Notes: generated by a model from the letters alone, not told the origin. DNA of 64,000 nucleotides from Ligilactobacillus faecis (GCF_029889745.1 NZ_CP123639.1:1593501-1657500), one strand, 5' to 3'. Counted from the stretch's first letter, positions 17,315 to 26,953 are shown. A program made the numbers and translations.

Positions 17315-20161
17315 GTGGCTAAAAATAAGATCACGATCCGAGGAGCACGTGAACATAACTTAAAGGATATCAATGTTGAGATCCCAAAAGATAAATTAGT
17401 CGTGATCACGGGTCTTTCAGGTTCAGGTAAAAGTTCTTTAGCGTTTGATACGCTCTATGCTGAAGGACAAAGACGTTATGTTGAAAGTCTGTCATCTTAT
17501 GCTAGGCAATTTTTAGGACAGATGGATAAACCAGACGTCGATTCGATCGACGGTCTTTCGCCAGCGATCTCGATCGATCAAAAAACAACTTCAAAAAATC
17601 CACGTTCGACTGTTGGAACAGTAACTGAGATCAATGATTACTTGCGTTTGCTGTGGGCACGGGTAGGCACGCCGATCTGCCCCAATGATGGAAATGTGAT
17701 CACAAGTCAATCAGTTGAACAAATGGTCGATCGGGTCTTAAGTTTGCCAGAACGGACGAAAGTACAGATCTTAGCTCCGATCGTGCGTGGCAAAAAAGGA
17801 CAACATAAAAAACTTTTAGAAAAGATCAAACGTGAAGGTTTTGTGCGTGTGCTCATTGATGGTGAGATGCATGATATCGAAGAAAACATCGAGCTAGATA
17901 AAAATCAAAAGCATGATCTGGCTGTTGTTGTTGATCGGATCGCATTGCGTTCTGGGATCAGGTCACGGTTATTTGACTCATTTGAAGCGGCTTTACGTTT
18001 AGCTGATGGCTATGCAACAGCTGATATCATCGGAGGTGAAACGCTACAATTCTCTGAGAATTTTGCTTGCCCGTACTGTGGATTTACGATCGGTGAATTA
18101 GAACCACGTTTGTTTTCTTTTAATGCTCCTTTTGGGGCTTGTCCAGATTGTGATGGCCTGGGTGTCAAATTGGAAGTCGACGTTGATCTAATTGTGCCAG
18201 ATCGCACTAAAACGTTGAATGAAGGCGCAATGGAGCCTTGGAATCCGATCAGTTCAAAATATTATCCGACTCTTTTAAAGCAAGCTTGTGACGCCTTTGG
18301 GATCGATATGGATACGCCTTTTGAAGATCTTTCAAAAGAACAACAACAGTTAGTTTTATATGGGGCAGGTGAGCAAACATTTCATTTTACCTATGAAAAT
18401 GACTTTGGTGGGATCCGTGATATCGATACGACCTTTGAAGGGATCATTCCTAATATCGAGCGCCGTTATCGGGAAACAAATAGTGATTTTACCCGTGATG
18501 TGATGCGAAAATATATGACAAGTCTGAAATGTAATACTTGTCATGGTTATCGTTTAAACCAAAAAGCCTTAGCTGTCAAGATCGCAGGTAGACATATCGG
18601 AGAAGTTTCTGAATTGCCGATCGCTGAAGAATTAGCCTTTTTTAAAGAGTTAAACTTTGATGAACAAGCAGAACAGATCGCTCGTCCGATCTTAAAAGAG
18701 ATCATTGATCGCTTGACTTTCTTAGTCAATGTTGGCCTAGATTATTTGAATCTTAGTCGCTCAGCCCGAACGCTCTCTGGTGGTGAGGCTCAACGGATCA
18801 GATTAGCAACTCAGATCGGCTCCAACCTTTCTGGTGTCTTATATATTTTAGATGAACCGTCGATCGGGCTGCATCAACGCGATAATGATCGGTTGATCGC
18901 TTCTTTAAAAGCAATGTGTGAGTTAGGCAATACGCTAGTTGTTGTGGAACATGATGAGGATACGATGCGTGCAGCTGACTATTTGATCGATATCGGTCCT
19001 GGAGCTGGAGCACATGGTGGACAAGTGATGGCGGCTGGTACGCCTAAACAAGTGGCACGTAGTACTAGATCATTAACAGGTCAATATTTAGCTGGCAAAA
19101 AGTATATTCCGATCCCAGCTAAACGGCGCACAGGCAACGGCTTAGCTTTAAAACTTTATGGAGCTTCTGAAAATAACTTGAAAGATGTTGATGTAACGTT
19201 CCCGTTGGGCGAGTTTATCGCTGTTACAGGTGTTTCTGGTTCTGGAAAATCGACCTTGGTCAATATGATCTTAAAACGTGCTTTAGCACAAAAACTACAT
19301 CATAATTCTGAAAAACCAGGTAAATATAAAAAGTTAACAGGTATAGAAGCGTTAGAAAAAGTCATCAATATCGATCAAAGTCCGATCGGACGCACACCAA
19401 GAAGTAATCCAGCAACATATACAGGAGTCTTCGATGATATTCGTGGTCTTTTTGCGCAAACAAACCAAGCCAAGATGCGCGGTTATGGTAAAGGACGCTT
19501 TAGTTTCAATGTTAAAGGCGGACGGTGTGAGGCTTGTAAAGGTGATGGGATCATCAAGATCGAGATGAATTTCTTACCAGATGTGTATGTTCCATGTGAA
19601 GTTTGTCATGGCGCTCGTTATAATTCAGAGACGCTTGAAGTTGAATATAAAGGGAAAAATATTGCAGAAGTTTTAGAAATGAATGTTTTAGAAGCACTTG
19701 ATTTCTTTGAAGCGGTCCCTAAGATCAGACGGAAATTACAAACGATCGTGGATGTTGGTTTAGGCTATGTTTCTTTAGGACAACCGGCGACGACTCTTTC
19801 TGGGGGTGAAGCCCAACGCATGAAATTAGCTTCTGAATTGCATCGGAAATCGGCTGGAAAAACATTTTATATTTTAGATGAACCGACGACAGGACTACAC
19901 ACAGACGATATCAAACGCTTATTAGAAGTTTTGCAGCGCTTAGTCGATAAGGGAAATACTGTGCTTGTGATCGAACATAATCTAGATGTGATCAAATCGG
20001 CCGATCATTTGATCGATCTTGGGCCTGAAGGTGGCAAACTCGGGGGGCAGATCGTAGGAACTGGAACACCAGAAGAACTTGCCCAGTTATCTGAAAGTTA
20101 TACTGGTCGATATTTGCGCCCACTACTTGAAAATGGACACTATGAAGAGCGGATCGAATAA
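17315..20161 (+). CDS. uvrA: UvrA, excinuclease subunit A
   Basis: Encodes 948 aa from GTG 17315 (SD GAGGGGG). Two ABC cassettes: Walker [10 protein letters not shown] near residue 33 and GVSGSGKST in the second half, signatures LSGGEAQR twice. Zinc-finger cysteine clusters are seen at CPYCGF/CPDCDG and [14 protein letters not shown]. UvrA dimers find bulky lesions and load UvrB. Normal full length; no clear terminator follows before the luxS leader. Confidence 0.98.
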   Translation: MAKNKITIRGAREHNLKDINVEIPKDKLVVITGLSGSGKSSLAFDTLYAEGQRRYVESLSSYARQFLGQMDKPDVDSIDGLSPAISIDQKTTSKNPRSTVGTVTEINDYLRLLWARVGTPICPNDGNVITSQSVEQMVDRVLSLPERTKVQILAPIVRGKKGQHKKLLEKIKREGFVRVLIDGEMHDIEENIELDKNQKHDLAVVVDRIALRSGIRSRLFDSFEAALRLADGYATADIIGGETLQFSENFACPYCGFTIGELEPRLFSFNAPFGACPDCDGLGVKLEVDVDLIVPDRTKTLNEGAMEPWNPISSKYYPTLLKQACDAFGIDMDTPFEDLSKEQQQLVLYGAGEQTFHFTYENDFGGIRDIDTTFEGIIPNIERRYRETNSDFTRDVMRKYMTSLKCNTCHGYRLNQKALAVKIAGRHIGEVSELPIAEELAFFKELNFDEQAEQIARPILKEIIDRLTFLVNVGLDYLNLSRSARTLSGGEAQRIRLATQIGSNLSGVLYILDEPSIGLHQRDNDRLIASLKAMCELGNTLVVVEHDEDTMRAADYLIDIGPGAGAHGGQVMAAGTPKQVARSTRSLTGQYLAGKKYIPIPAKRRTGNGLALKLYGASENNLKDVDVTFPLGEFIAVTGVSGSGKSTLVNMILKRALAQKLHHNSEKPGKYKKLTGIEALEKVINIDQSPIGRTPRSNPATYTGVFDDIRGLFAQTNQAKMRGYGKGRFSFNVKGGRCEACKGDGIIKIEMNFLPDVYVPCEVCHGARYNSETLEVEYKGKNIAEVLEMNVLEALDFFEAVPKIRRKLQTIVDVGLGYVSLGQPATTLSGGEAQRMKLASELHRKSAGKTFYILDEPTTGLHTDDIKRLLEVLQRLVDKGNTVLVIEHNLDVIKSADHLIDLGPEGGKLGGQIVGTGTPEELAQLSESYTGRYLRPLLENGHYEERIE

Positions 20162-20166
20162 AGCAC

Positions 20167-20194
20167 TTGATTTTTAGTAAGAAAATGCTAGAGT
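20167..20194 (+). promoter_or_regulatory. Probable luxS promoter
   Basis: TTGATT (20167-20172), 16-base spacer, TAGAGT (20189-20194). The -10 is weak. Confidence 0.4.
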
Positions 20195-20202
20195 TAAATT
20201 AG

Positions 20203-20288
20203 TTGATCGACGACGATCAAGTCATAAAGAAAGGAAAAACTGTTTAAAAAGGCTTTAGACTATGTTTTAAACAGTGGTGAAGAACTTG
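20203..20288 (+). promoter_or_regulatory. luxS leader: two hairpins, with SD between them
   Basis: A first stem TTGATCG/CGATCAA (20203-20209 with 20214-20220) precedes a strong SD AAAGAAAGGA (20226-20235). A second, perfect 11-bp stem ACTGTTTAAAA (20239-20249) with TTTTAAACAGT (20265-20275) lies between that SD and the TTG start at 20286, with a 10-base linker. The linker contains GGTGA, which could itself serve as SD. Confidence 0.65.
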
Positions 20289-20756
20289 GCAGAAGTAGAA
20301 AGTTTTACACTAGACCATACAGCAGTCAAAGCACCTTATGTGCGGTTGATCACAGTTGAAGAAGGAGCTAAGGGCGATCAGATCTCTAACTTCGATCTGC
20401 GCTTAGTTCAACCAAATGAAAATGCGATCCCAACTGCTGGCTTACACACGATCGAGCATATGCTAGCGGGGTATTTACGCGACCATATGGATGGTGTGAT
20501 CGATTGTTCACCGTTTGGATGCCGGACTGGTTTTCATTTGATCATGTGGGGAGAGCATGATACAGTCGAAGTAGCTCAAGCGCTTAAAGCTTCTTTGAAT
20601 GATATTTTGAATGCATCTTGGGAAGATGTTCAAGGAACAGACATCAAGAGTTGTGGAAACTACCGTGACCATTCACTTTTCTCTGCAAAAGAATGGTGTC
20701 AAAAGATCTTAGCTGAAGGTATCTCAAGCGATCACTTTGAGCGAAAAGTTATCTAA
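20286..20756 (+). CDS. luxS: S-ribosylhomocysteine lyase
   Basis: Encodes 156 aa if TTG 20286 is the start ([11 protein letters not shown]), which gives zinc ligands H54 and H58 (HTIEH) and C123 (KSCGNY) close to the numbering of known LuxS. GTG 20274/20277 would add residues and overlap the 3' arm of the leader hairpin. LuxS cleaves S-ribosylhomocysteine to homocysteine and DPD, the AI-2 precursor, completing detoxification of S-adenosylhomocysteine. A SAM hydrolase and an ECF cassette converge on it from the other strand, making a sulfur-methyl-cycle neighbourhood. Confidence 0.95.
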   Translation: MAEVESFTLDHTAVKAPYVRLITVEEGAKGDQISNFDLRLVQPNENAIPTAGLHTIEHMLAGYLRDHMDGVIDCSPFGCRTGFHLIMWGEHDTVEVAQALKASLNDILNASWEDVQGTDIKSCGNYRDHSLFSAKEWCQKILAEGISSDHFERKVI

Positions 20757-20758
20757 AA

Positions 20759-20798
20759 TAAAACAAGCTTTCCTGAAAAATGGAAAGCTTGTTTTTTT
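20759..20798. terminator. Bidirectional terminator between luxS and ecfT
   Basis: AACAAGCTTTCC and GGAAAGCTTGTT form a 12-bp perfect stem with T-run on the plus side and A-run on the other. Confidence 0.85.
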
Positions 20799-21627
20799 AT
20801 TGGAATGGGTTATAAAAACGCCCATGATCAACGTGAAATAGATATAAGCTACATAAAAAGAGGAAAAGTGCTAGTAAAACAATGCCACGATCTTTTGCAG
20901 TAAAAGGCTGCTCAGTATACCAAGTACGTTTGCTTTTAGAACCAAAGCGACGTAATTGCATAGCTGTGCTGATCGTATTGATCCGATCTAAACTTGAAAA
21001 GATCAAAGGAATGATGATATTGAGCATACCTTTAGCTCTTGTTAGTAATGATGCTTTTTTGGAAAGCTCGTTACCGCGCGCTTGTTGCGCAAGTGAGATC
21101 TCCCAATAAGTAGTTTGGATATCAGGAATATATCGTAGAGCTAAGGCCACAGCATAGCTGACTTTATAACTGATCTTGAGCTTGTTCAAGCTCGAAGCAA
21201 AGGCGCTTGGATCTGTAGTCAGTAAAAAGAGTAACGCCAGTGGTACAGTGCAGATATATTTTAAAGCGACATTAAAGAGGTAGAAAAGCTCTTCAGCTGT
21301 AACTGTAAAATATCCAGCTGCAAGCAAGACATGCCGTGAACCGTAGAGCGTTTCTCCGTAAGTCGGTTGAAAGAAAAAGATCGCAACTAAATTCAAGAGT
21401 GAAAAGAAAAAGATAAATTTAACAACAAAAGCGACTTGGGCCCACTTGATCTTAGCAAGTCTAAAGAGTGCTAATGACAAAACACTGACAACGACTAAAA
21501 AGCGTGTATCAAAAGTAGTCATGCATGCAAGTGAGACAAGGAAAAAGAAAAAAAGTTTAGCTGAAGCATTGAGTTGATGGAGATAACTTGTCCCTGGACG
21601 AAAGCCAAGGATATTTTGCTCAGGCAT
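20797..21627 (-). CDS. ECF transporter transmembrane subunit (EcfT/CbiQ family)
   Basis: Encodes 276 aa. Several hydrophobic helices in the first two-thirds and one at the C-terminus, plus the two coupling motifs of EcfT: QQARGNEL and LRRFG. EcfT links two ATPase domains to a substrate-binding S subunit. It is the last gene of the minus-strand cassette SAM hydrolase - UPF0397 - double ATPase - EcfT. A 127-base gap separates it from the ATPase gene, and its SD lies 55 bases upstream behind a hairpin. Confidence 0.9.
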   Translation of the reverse strand: MPEQNILGFRPGTSYLHQLNASAKLFFFFLVSLACMTTFDTRFLVVVSVLSLALFRLAKIKWAQVAFVVKFIFFFSLLNLVAIFFFQPTYGETLYGSRHVLLAAGYFTVTAEELFYLFNVALKYICTVPLALLFLLTTDPSAFASSLNKLKISYKVSYAVALALRYIPDIQTTYWEISLAQQARGNELSKKASLLTRAKGMLNIIIPLIFSSLDRINTISTAMQLRRFGSKSKRTWYTEQPFTAKDRGIVLLALFLFLCSLYLFHVDHGRFYNPFQ

Positions 21628-21691
21628 AAAGCATGTTTGCCAGACAAATATAGCACTGCCAAGTGAGAAAGTCGTCTAGCATTCCTTTCTT
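21625..21691 (-). promoter_or_regulatory. SD - hairpin - start arrangement before ecfT
   Basis: On the minus strand, SD AAGAAAGGA (21683-21691) is followed after two bases by GCTAGAC (21674-21680), which pairs with GTCTGGC (21639-21645) over 7 bp with one G-U. An inner CACT/AGTG stem sits in the loop. An 11-base linker without SD leads to the ATG (21625-21627). An alternative reading is a 20-codon ORF from the ATG abutting the SD, ending on the ecfT start. Confidence 0.65.
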
Positions 21692-21754
21692 AGATTTGAA
21701 TCAAAAAAGATACACGTTCACCCTATATTTTTCTTTCTGATGAACGAATTAAGC

Positions 21755-23443
21755 TCAAGTTTCTTCGTGATAGAGACTAGAGAGCATTGCTTTAGCTGAA
21801 AGGTCGTATTTTTTAGCTAATTGATATAAGCTCGTCTGGCGTAAAGAAGCTTTTTCTAGTAGTTTAGGGCGCGCTAAAAGTTCACTTGGATGAAGATCGG
21901 CTAATAAACGGCCGTGACTGATCACTAATGAGCGGGTCGTATATTCGAGCATCAAATGCATGTCATGTGTAACGATCACGATCGTACAGTTCTTTTTACG
22001 GTTAAGATAACGTAAAAATTGCATGATCTCGGTATACGTGCGGTAGTCTTGCCCTGCTGTCGGTTCATCTAGGATCAAGATCTGAGGTTCAAGAACTAAG
22101 ATCGAAGCGATCGTGACGCGCTTTTTTTGTCCATAGCTCAAAGCTGTGATCGGCCAATTTCGGTAAGCATAGAGCCCACAAACTTTCAAAACTTGCATGA
22201 CTTTTTCTCGCACGCTCTGCTCGTCTGCTCCACGTAAGCGCAATCCTAAAGCGACTTCGTCAAAGATCATTTTTTGTGAGATCATCTGATTTGGATCTTG
22301 CATGATATAGCCGATCTGTTCAGCGCGTTCTTTGATCGATGTCTTAGAAAGATCTGTTTGATCAAGCGCGATCGAACCAGTGCCATTTAAAAAACCACAG
22401 ATCAATTTGATCAAAGTTGTTTTACCGGCTCCGTTTTGACCAACTAAGCTGACAAAATCGCCCTTATTGAGCGTAAAGCTGATCTGTTGGAGCAAAGGTG
22501 AATTTACTTCGTAACTAAACGAAAGATCTTTGACTTTTAAAAGTGGGACTGAAGGACTTTTCTCAGATGTTTTTGGACTGAGATAACTTTTAGCGAGTGC
22601 TTTTTTGATCTGCAGATCGTCTGGTAAGGCCGACACGTTCGTCAAATCTGGAAAATTTGTCACATCGATTCCAGCTTTGATCAAAGCTTCTAAAAATAAA
22701 GGGCGCCGTAGTCCGACTTGTGGCAGAAGAGCGGTCTTGAAAAGCTCTGTTGGGGTTTGATCTGCGACGATCTGACCGTTTGCCATAACGATGATCCGAT
22801 CGGGCTGGCAAGCTAAAACATCTTCGAGCCGATGTTCGATAATGATCACAGTTGCTTTTGTCTTAGACTGAAGCTTATCGATAAGTTCCATCGTCTGTAA
22901 GCTAGCAACAGGATCAAGATTGGCTAGTGGTTCATCAAACAAAAGGATCGGTGAACCATCAACTAAAACACCCGCTAAGGAGACGCGTTGCTTTTGCCCC
23001 CCAGAGAGCTTTTGAGGGGAATGGGTGAGTAATTCAGTCAAATTCAGCTCTTTAGCCCATTTTGCAACTTGTACTTGCATTTCATTTTTAGGTAATGCAT
23101 CATTTTCTAAAGCAAAGGCGATGTCTTCGGCAACAGTCAAGCCTACAAATTGGCTATTTGTATCTTGTAAGATCGTTGAAGTTGTGAAAGAAAGCTCAAA
23201 GATATCAGTAGTCGTGATATCTTTTCCGTTGATCAAGCATTTTCCAGTAAGTTCACCGCGGTCCTCATTTGGGATCAATCCGTTTAGACACTTAGCTAAA
23301 GTAGATTTACCACTTCCTGAAGGACCAGCGATCAAAATTTTTTCGCCAGCTTGGATCTCTAGCTCGATCTGTTTAAGCGTTGGTTCGGCCTGACTCAAAT
23401 ATTGAAATGAGAAATTATTAAATGAAATGATCGGTTTTTCCAT
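21755..23443 (-). CDS. ECF transporter ATPase with two fused ABC domains (YkoD-like)
   Basis: Encodes 562 aa, two complete ABC cassettes in one chain. First: Walker A GPSGSGKST, signature LSGGQKQR, Walker B ILLFDEPLANLD. Second: Walker A GQNGAGKTT, signature LSYGQKKR, Walker B ILILDEPTAG. Fused EcfA1-EcfA2 ATPases with a UPF0397 S component and a dedicated EcfT make a self-contained group I ECF importer. SD TAAGGA precedes the ATG and the frame starts right after the S-component stop. Confidence 0.93.
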   Translation of the reverse strand: MEKPIISFNNFSFQYLSQAEPTLKQIELEIQAGEKILIAGPSGSGKSTLAKCLNGLIPNEDRGELTGKCLINGKDITTTDIFELSFTTSTILQDTNSQFVGLTVAEDIAFALENDALPKNEMQVQVAKWAKELNLTELLTHSPQKLSGGQKQRVSLAGVLVDGSPILLFDEPLANLDPVASLQTMELIDKLQSKTKATVIIIEHRLEDVLACQPDRIIVMANGQIVADQTPTELFKTALLPQVGLRRPLFLEALIKAGIDVTNFPDLTNVSALPDDLQIKKALAKSYLSPKTSEKSPSVPLLKVKDLSFSYEVNSPLLQQISFTLNKGDFVSLVGQNGAGKTTLIKLICGFLNGTGSIALDQTDLSKTSIKERAEQIGYIMQDPNQMISQKMIFDEVALGLRLRGADEQSVREKVMQVLKVCGLYAYRNWPITALSYGQKKRVTIASILVLEPQILILDEPTAGQDYRTYTEIMQFLRYLNRKKNCTIVIVTHDMHLMLEYTTRSLVISHGRLLADLHPSELLARPKLLEKASLRQTSLYQLAKKYDLSAKAMLSSLYHEET

Positions 23444-23446
23444 AAT

Positions 23447-23997
23447 CTATTCCTTACGTAAACTTCCTTTTTTAGTTTGTGAACTTGCATAAGCTTTGAT
23501 CAAAAGAGTACCTAAGATCCCAACAGAAAGACTATTCGATAAAGCTGAAATGGCTCCTTGTAAAAAAACTTTATTAGCAGTTCGCTATAGATCAAAATGT
23601 CTAATAGGGGTGCAAATAAGCTCCAGGTGAGGAAATTGGCTAAGATCTGAGATAAATTAAATAAAATGATATCTTTAGTTGTAAAGCGACCTTGGGTGAT
23701 CTTGAGGCGCTTACCGATCAAACCAAAGAATGCCCCAATGATCCCTGAACAAATGACCCAACTCCACCAAGGATTACCATAGCTGATCAAGTCTTTTAAA
23801 GTATGACCAATAAAGCCAGTCAGAAAGCCAACAAGAGGACCAAATAAAACGGCAAAGAAGGCTAAGAATGGATATGTTGTTTCAAGGTTTGTGTTTGGGA
23901 TCCCAGTTGGGATCGAAGCAAACCGACCTAAAATAACAAAGATCGCTGAGCCGATCCCGATCGCGACAACACTTTTGACAGATAATTCTTGTTTCAT
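23447..23997 (-). pseudogene. UPF0397 ECF substrate-binding subunit, frameshifted
   Basis: From ATG 23997 (SD GAAAGGAAG) the frame reads a normal UPF0397 protein: [16 protein letters not shown], then [15 protein letters not shown] and LLDILIYSE. Right after IYSE it runs out of frame and stops at 23512. The neighbouring frame continues the family sequence ([17 protein letters not shown], then [10 protein letters not shown] and a basic SLRKE end) to a TAG at 23447-23449. One base is missing around GAACTGCT (expected GAACCTGCT-like), near 23575. Full length would be about 183 aa, normal for the family. Either a real inactivating mutation, phase variation or a sequencing error. All other genes of the cassette look intact. 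Confidence 0.85.
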
Positions 23998-24024
23998 TTT
24001 AAAACTTCCTTTCATTTATATATA

Positions 24025-24870
24025 TTATTCAACTTTTTGTAATGTGACAGTCCAATCGCTTCCAGTTTCGATATGATAAGCGGCCGAAAAAGAAGCCTGA
24101 TTCAAAGCGATCCCAACATTTAGAAGCGAATTGATGTAGAGCAAAGGTGCATTGACGGAAACTTCAGCAAAAGAGCGCACAAAGGGGAGCTTGGCACGAT
24201 AGACTTCTTTTTCCTTAAAGGAGATCGTGACTAAAATAAGATCACCACGTTTGATCTTGAGCTCTTTTAATAGCTGGAGCGAAATGTTCGTCCAAAGTGA
24301 ACCGAAACGAACATCTAAAATATCGACCATACCTGAGATCTGCTCATTTTTTAGTGTAGGTTCAAGTAATGGTAAGGTCGTGAGTTCTGATCGAGAGATC
24401 TCTTGGCCAAGTTCAGCTAGTGTTAATTGGCCGCTAGCTAATTTGGCGCCATTATAAGCATAGACATCGCGCCCATGAAAAGTATGGCTTTCTGCTGAAT
24501 CGGGTAAGCGACGCGTATTTTCATCGATCCGATAAACTTTGACTAGACCGAAGTAGTGGGCCACATGAGTCAAGGTCCCATTATCTGGTGTGAGGATATA
24601 ATGCCCACTTTTAGTTAAAGCACAGACGCTTTTGCGCTCACTGCCGACTCCAGGATCGACGACAGAAACAAAAACAGTTCCTTTGGGCCAGTAGTTGAGT
24701 GTTTGATATAGCCGATATGAGCCTTCCCAAATATTATACGGAGAGATCTCATGTGTCAGATCGGCGATGAAAAGGTCCGTTGCAACAGCCTTAGCAACGC
24801 CATACATCGCGCTGACTGCTCCATCGCCCAAACCAAAATCTGTTTGTAAGACAAGTTGTTTATTTGTCAT
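24025..24870 (-). CDS. S-adenosyl-L-methionine hydrolase / hydroxide adenosyltransferase (DUF62)
   Basis: Encodes 281 aa from ATG 24870 (SD AAAGAAAGGAG). The longer frame would start inside the T-box and is rejected. Family blocks: LQTDFGLGDGAVSAMYG at the N-terminus, DLTHEISPYNIWEG, VVDPGVGSERK, LTPDNGTLT and HTFHGRDVYA. Family enzymes split SAM with a polarised water into adenosine and methionine. It is first in the cassette, under a T-box, so expression responds to an uncharged tRNA; methionine is the logical signal. Confidence 0.9.
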   Translation of the reverse strand: MTNKQLVLQTDFGLGDGAVSAMYGVAKAVATDLFIADLTHEISPYNIWEGSYRLYQTLNYWPKGTVFVSVVDPGVGSERKSVCALTKSGHYILTPDNGTLTHVAHYFGLVKVYRIDENTRRLPDSAESHTFHGRDVYAYNGAKLASGQLTLAELGQEISRSELTTLPLLEPTLKNEQISGMVDILDVRFGSLWTNISLQLLKELKIKRGDLILVTISFKEKEVYRAKLPFVRSFAEVSVNAPLLYINSLLNVGIALNQASFSAAYHIETGSDWTVTLQKVE

Positions 24871-24888
24871 AAAAAAGCTCCTTTCTTT

Positions 24889-25146
24889 ACTAAAAAAACG
24901 CCCAATACGAACTAAGTCGTAAAGGACGTTTGCACGTGGTACCACCTTAAGCTTTGTGGGTAATTCACATGACCCACCTCAGTAACTGTTTACCAGTTTA
25001 GATGTTAACGATTCTCATCGATCTATCAGCTTACACCGCTAGATTGCTCCGAGTTCATCTGTAACTATATTCTAGTACTCTCAGCTATTTACTAGTCTCT
25101 GTCATCGCATAGTTACTCTTCTCATCAACGCAGTAGTTTATAAGTT
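24889..25146 (-). promoter_or_regulatory. T-box riboswitch controlling the SAM hydrolase-ECF cassette
   Basis: On the minus strand the leader ends with the T-box core AGGTGGTACCACG (24935-24948), followed by a terminator AACGTCC...GGGCGTTTTTTT. Stem I is recognisable by AGAGTA on its 5' side, the AACTAT/ATAGTT helix and ACAGATGAACTC on its 3' side. The specifier loop strand contains ATG (Met), which fits the SAM hydrolase, but TAC and ACA are also present, so the amino acid is an inference. Confidence 0.9.
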
Positions 25147-25152
25147 AATGAG

Positions 25153-25181
25153 ATTATAGCTATTTTTTTAAAATTCGTCAA
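25153..25181 (-). promoter_or_regulatory. Promoter of the T-box transcript
   Basis: Minus strand TTGACG (25176-25181), 17-base spacer, TATAAT (25153-25158). Near-consensus. Confidence 0.85.
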
Positions 25182-25253
25182 CGTTTTTTTAATTGATTTT
25201 TTTTGTGCAAATTATATAATTTTTGTCTTATTTAAAAGTATAATGTAAATAAG

Positions 25254-25294
25254 TGATCTTGGCTCCTACTATAACTTAGTTTAGCTAAAGATCA
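25254..25294 (+). promoter_or_regulatory. Hairpin in the sdaAB leader
   Basis: TGATCTT (25254-25260) pairs with AAGATCA (25288-25294). A TATAAT at 25239-25244 may be the -10, without a convincing -35. Confidence 0.35.
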
Positions 25295-25360
25295 AACAAT
25301 TAAAACAATATTTAGTTAAAAACGATCAAACTAGATCATTTAAGTGAGGGTGAGCGATCA

Positions 25361-26020
25361 GTGAGTGAAAATTATAAAAGTGTTTTTGATATTATTGGAC
25401 CAGTGATGGTCGGTCCGTCAAGTTCGCATACAGCTGGTGCTGTCATGATCGGTCAAGTGGCACATAAGCTCTTTTTAGTACCATTAAAAAAGATCACAGT
25501 CGCTTACTATGAATCTTTTGCTCAGACACACCAAGGACATGGAACGGATTATGCGATCGTGGCTGGTATTTTAGGGATGCAAACGGATGATCTTAGAGTT
25601 CCGAATGCGGTCGAACTTGCAAGAGATCAAGGGATCGAGGTCATTTTCAAGGAAATGCCTGGAAATAGTCCGATCAAGCATCCAAACACAGCGATCATTA
25701 CGCTGGAAAATGAATTTAAAAAGATCACAGTTGCTGGTTGTTCGATCGGTGGTGGGACGATCGAGATCCGTAAACTTGAGATCGATGGGCAAACATTTAC
25801 GCCACTTGGGCCGTTACCGATTATGTTATGTTGGGGCGTCAAAGATATTCCAAAAAGTATCAAAAAGAGCCTTGATCAAGGAAATGTCAAGATCAGGAAA
25901 GCTGTTGCGCCAGTCAAACTAAAAGAAGATTATCTGTGTGAGTTTGATCTAGATAAGATCCCACATCAAAACATATTAGAGCAGATCAAAGCTGTTAGTA
26001 AAAATCTGATCTGTTTGTAA
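25361..26020 (+). CDS. sdaAB: L-serine dehydratase, beta subunit
   Basis: Encodes 219 aa from GTG 25361. The N-terminal serine dehydratase beta domain shows FDIIGPVMVGPSSSHTAGA and GHGTDYAIVAGILG; no transmembrane segments. With the alpha subunit it forms the oxygen-sensitive iron-sulfur enzyme that converts L-serine to pyruvate and ammonia. The alpha gene starts 13 bases later. The usual ACT domain at the C-terminus is reduced: the last ~40 residues (LCEFDLDKIPHQNILEQIK) are short. Confidence 0.93.
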   Translation: MSENYKSVFDIIGPVMVGPSSSHTAGAVMIGQVAHKLFLVPLKKITVAYYESFAQTHQGHGTDYAIVAGILGMQTDDLRVPNAVELARDQGIEVIFKEMPGNSPIKHPNTAIITLENEFKKITVAGCSIGGGTIEIRKLEIDGQTFTPLGPLPIMLCWGVKDIPKSIKKSLDQGNVKIRKAVAPVKLKEDYLCEFDLDKIPHQNILEQIKAVSKNLICL

Positions 26021-26033
26021 GTAAGGTGAGTAA

Positions 26034-26930
26034 ATGTATCAAAGTGTAGCTGAGATCGTCGAACAAGCTGAAAAGAAGGGGTGTCCTATCTGGCAGTTGA
26101 TGGTCGAACAAGAGATGGAATATTCCAACTTGAGTTTTGAAGAAGTCTGGCTCAAGATGAAAAAGCAATTAGCTGTTATGAAAAATGCAGCTAAACGTGG
26201 ATCGAAAGGTGAGGGCGTCTATTCGCCCACTGGCTTGACAGGTGGTGAGGCCGCTAAGATGCGCAAGTATCGAGAAGCTGGGCGTGGTCTAACAGACGAG
26301 ACCGTTTTATTGGCGATCGAAAAATCACTAGCCACAAATGAAGTCAACGCAGCGATGGGTTTGATCTGTGCGACTCCAACAGCCGGTTCATCAGGAACGA
26401 TCCCAGGGGTCTTGTTTGCTTTAGAAAAAAAACGAGATCTGACAGAAGATCAAATGGTCGCTTTTCTCTTTTGTGCAAGTGCTTTTGGTATGGTGACTGC
26501 TAATAACGCAATGATCGCAGGAGCAACTGGAGGGTGTCAAGCAGAAGTCGGAAGTGCTTCTGGGATGGCAGCAGCTGCCGCAGTTGAGATCTGTGGCGGA
26601 ACGCCGACACAAGCAGCTGAAGCTTTTGCAATGGCTCTTAGCAATCTTTTAGGACTTGTTTGTGATCCTGTTGCTGGCCTAGTTGAGATCCCATGTGTTA
26701 AACGTAATGTTGTTGGTTCAGTCAATGCTTTGGCAGCTGCCGATATGGCCTTAGCTGGCTTGACGAATAAGATCCCAGCGGATGAAGTTATTCTAGCAAT
26801 GAAACGGATCGGAAAAAATTTACCTGCACAATTACGCGAGACTGGTCTAGGTGGTTTAGCAGCAACTCCGACTGGGATCCAAATGAAAGTTAAGATCTTT
26901 GGCGAAGATCTTGATCTAAATAAAGATTAA
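26034..26930 (+). CDS. sdaAA: L-serine dehydratase, alpha subunit
   Basis: Encodes 298 aa from ATG 26034 (SD AAGGTGAG). Cysteine-containing blocks that bind the [4Fe-4S] cluster in this family are present: CATPTAGSSGTIPG, CGGTPTQAAEA and CDPVAGLVEIPC. It forms the catalytic half with the beta subunit. Its terminator has been split from its T-run by an IS1182-like element that inserted immediately downstream. Confidence 0.95.
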   Translation: MYQSVAEIVEQAEKKGCPIWQLMVEQEMEYSNLSFEEVWLKMKKQLAVMKNAAKRGSKGEGVYSPTGLTGGEAAKMRKYREAGRGLTDETVLLAIEKSLATNEVNAAMGLICATPTAGSSGTIPGVLFALEKKRDLTEDQMVAFLFCASAFGMVTANNAMIAGATGGCQAEVGSASGMAAAAAVEICGGTPTQAAEAFAMALSNLLGLVCDPVAGLVEIPCVKRNVVGSVNALAAADMALAGLTNKIPADEVILAMKRIGKNLPAQLRETGLGGLAATPTGIQMKVKIFGEDLDLNKD

Positions 26931-26932
26931 AG

Positions 26933-26953
26933 GGACTACAGTAAGTGTAGTCT
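26933..26953 (+). repeat. Target duplication, left copy: terminator hairpin of sdaAA
   Basis: A 21-bp sequence with stem GACTACA/TGTAGTC, repeated exactly at 28471-28491. Only the right copy keeps the T-run. Confidence 0.9.

Noticed and set aside
24871-24945. N-terminal extension of the SAM hydrolase (start at 24945)
   Set aside because: That stretch is the T-box terminator region; ATG 24870 has a strong SD.
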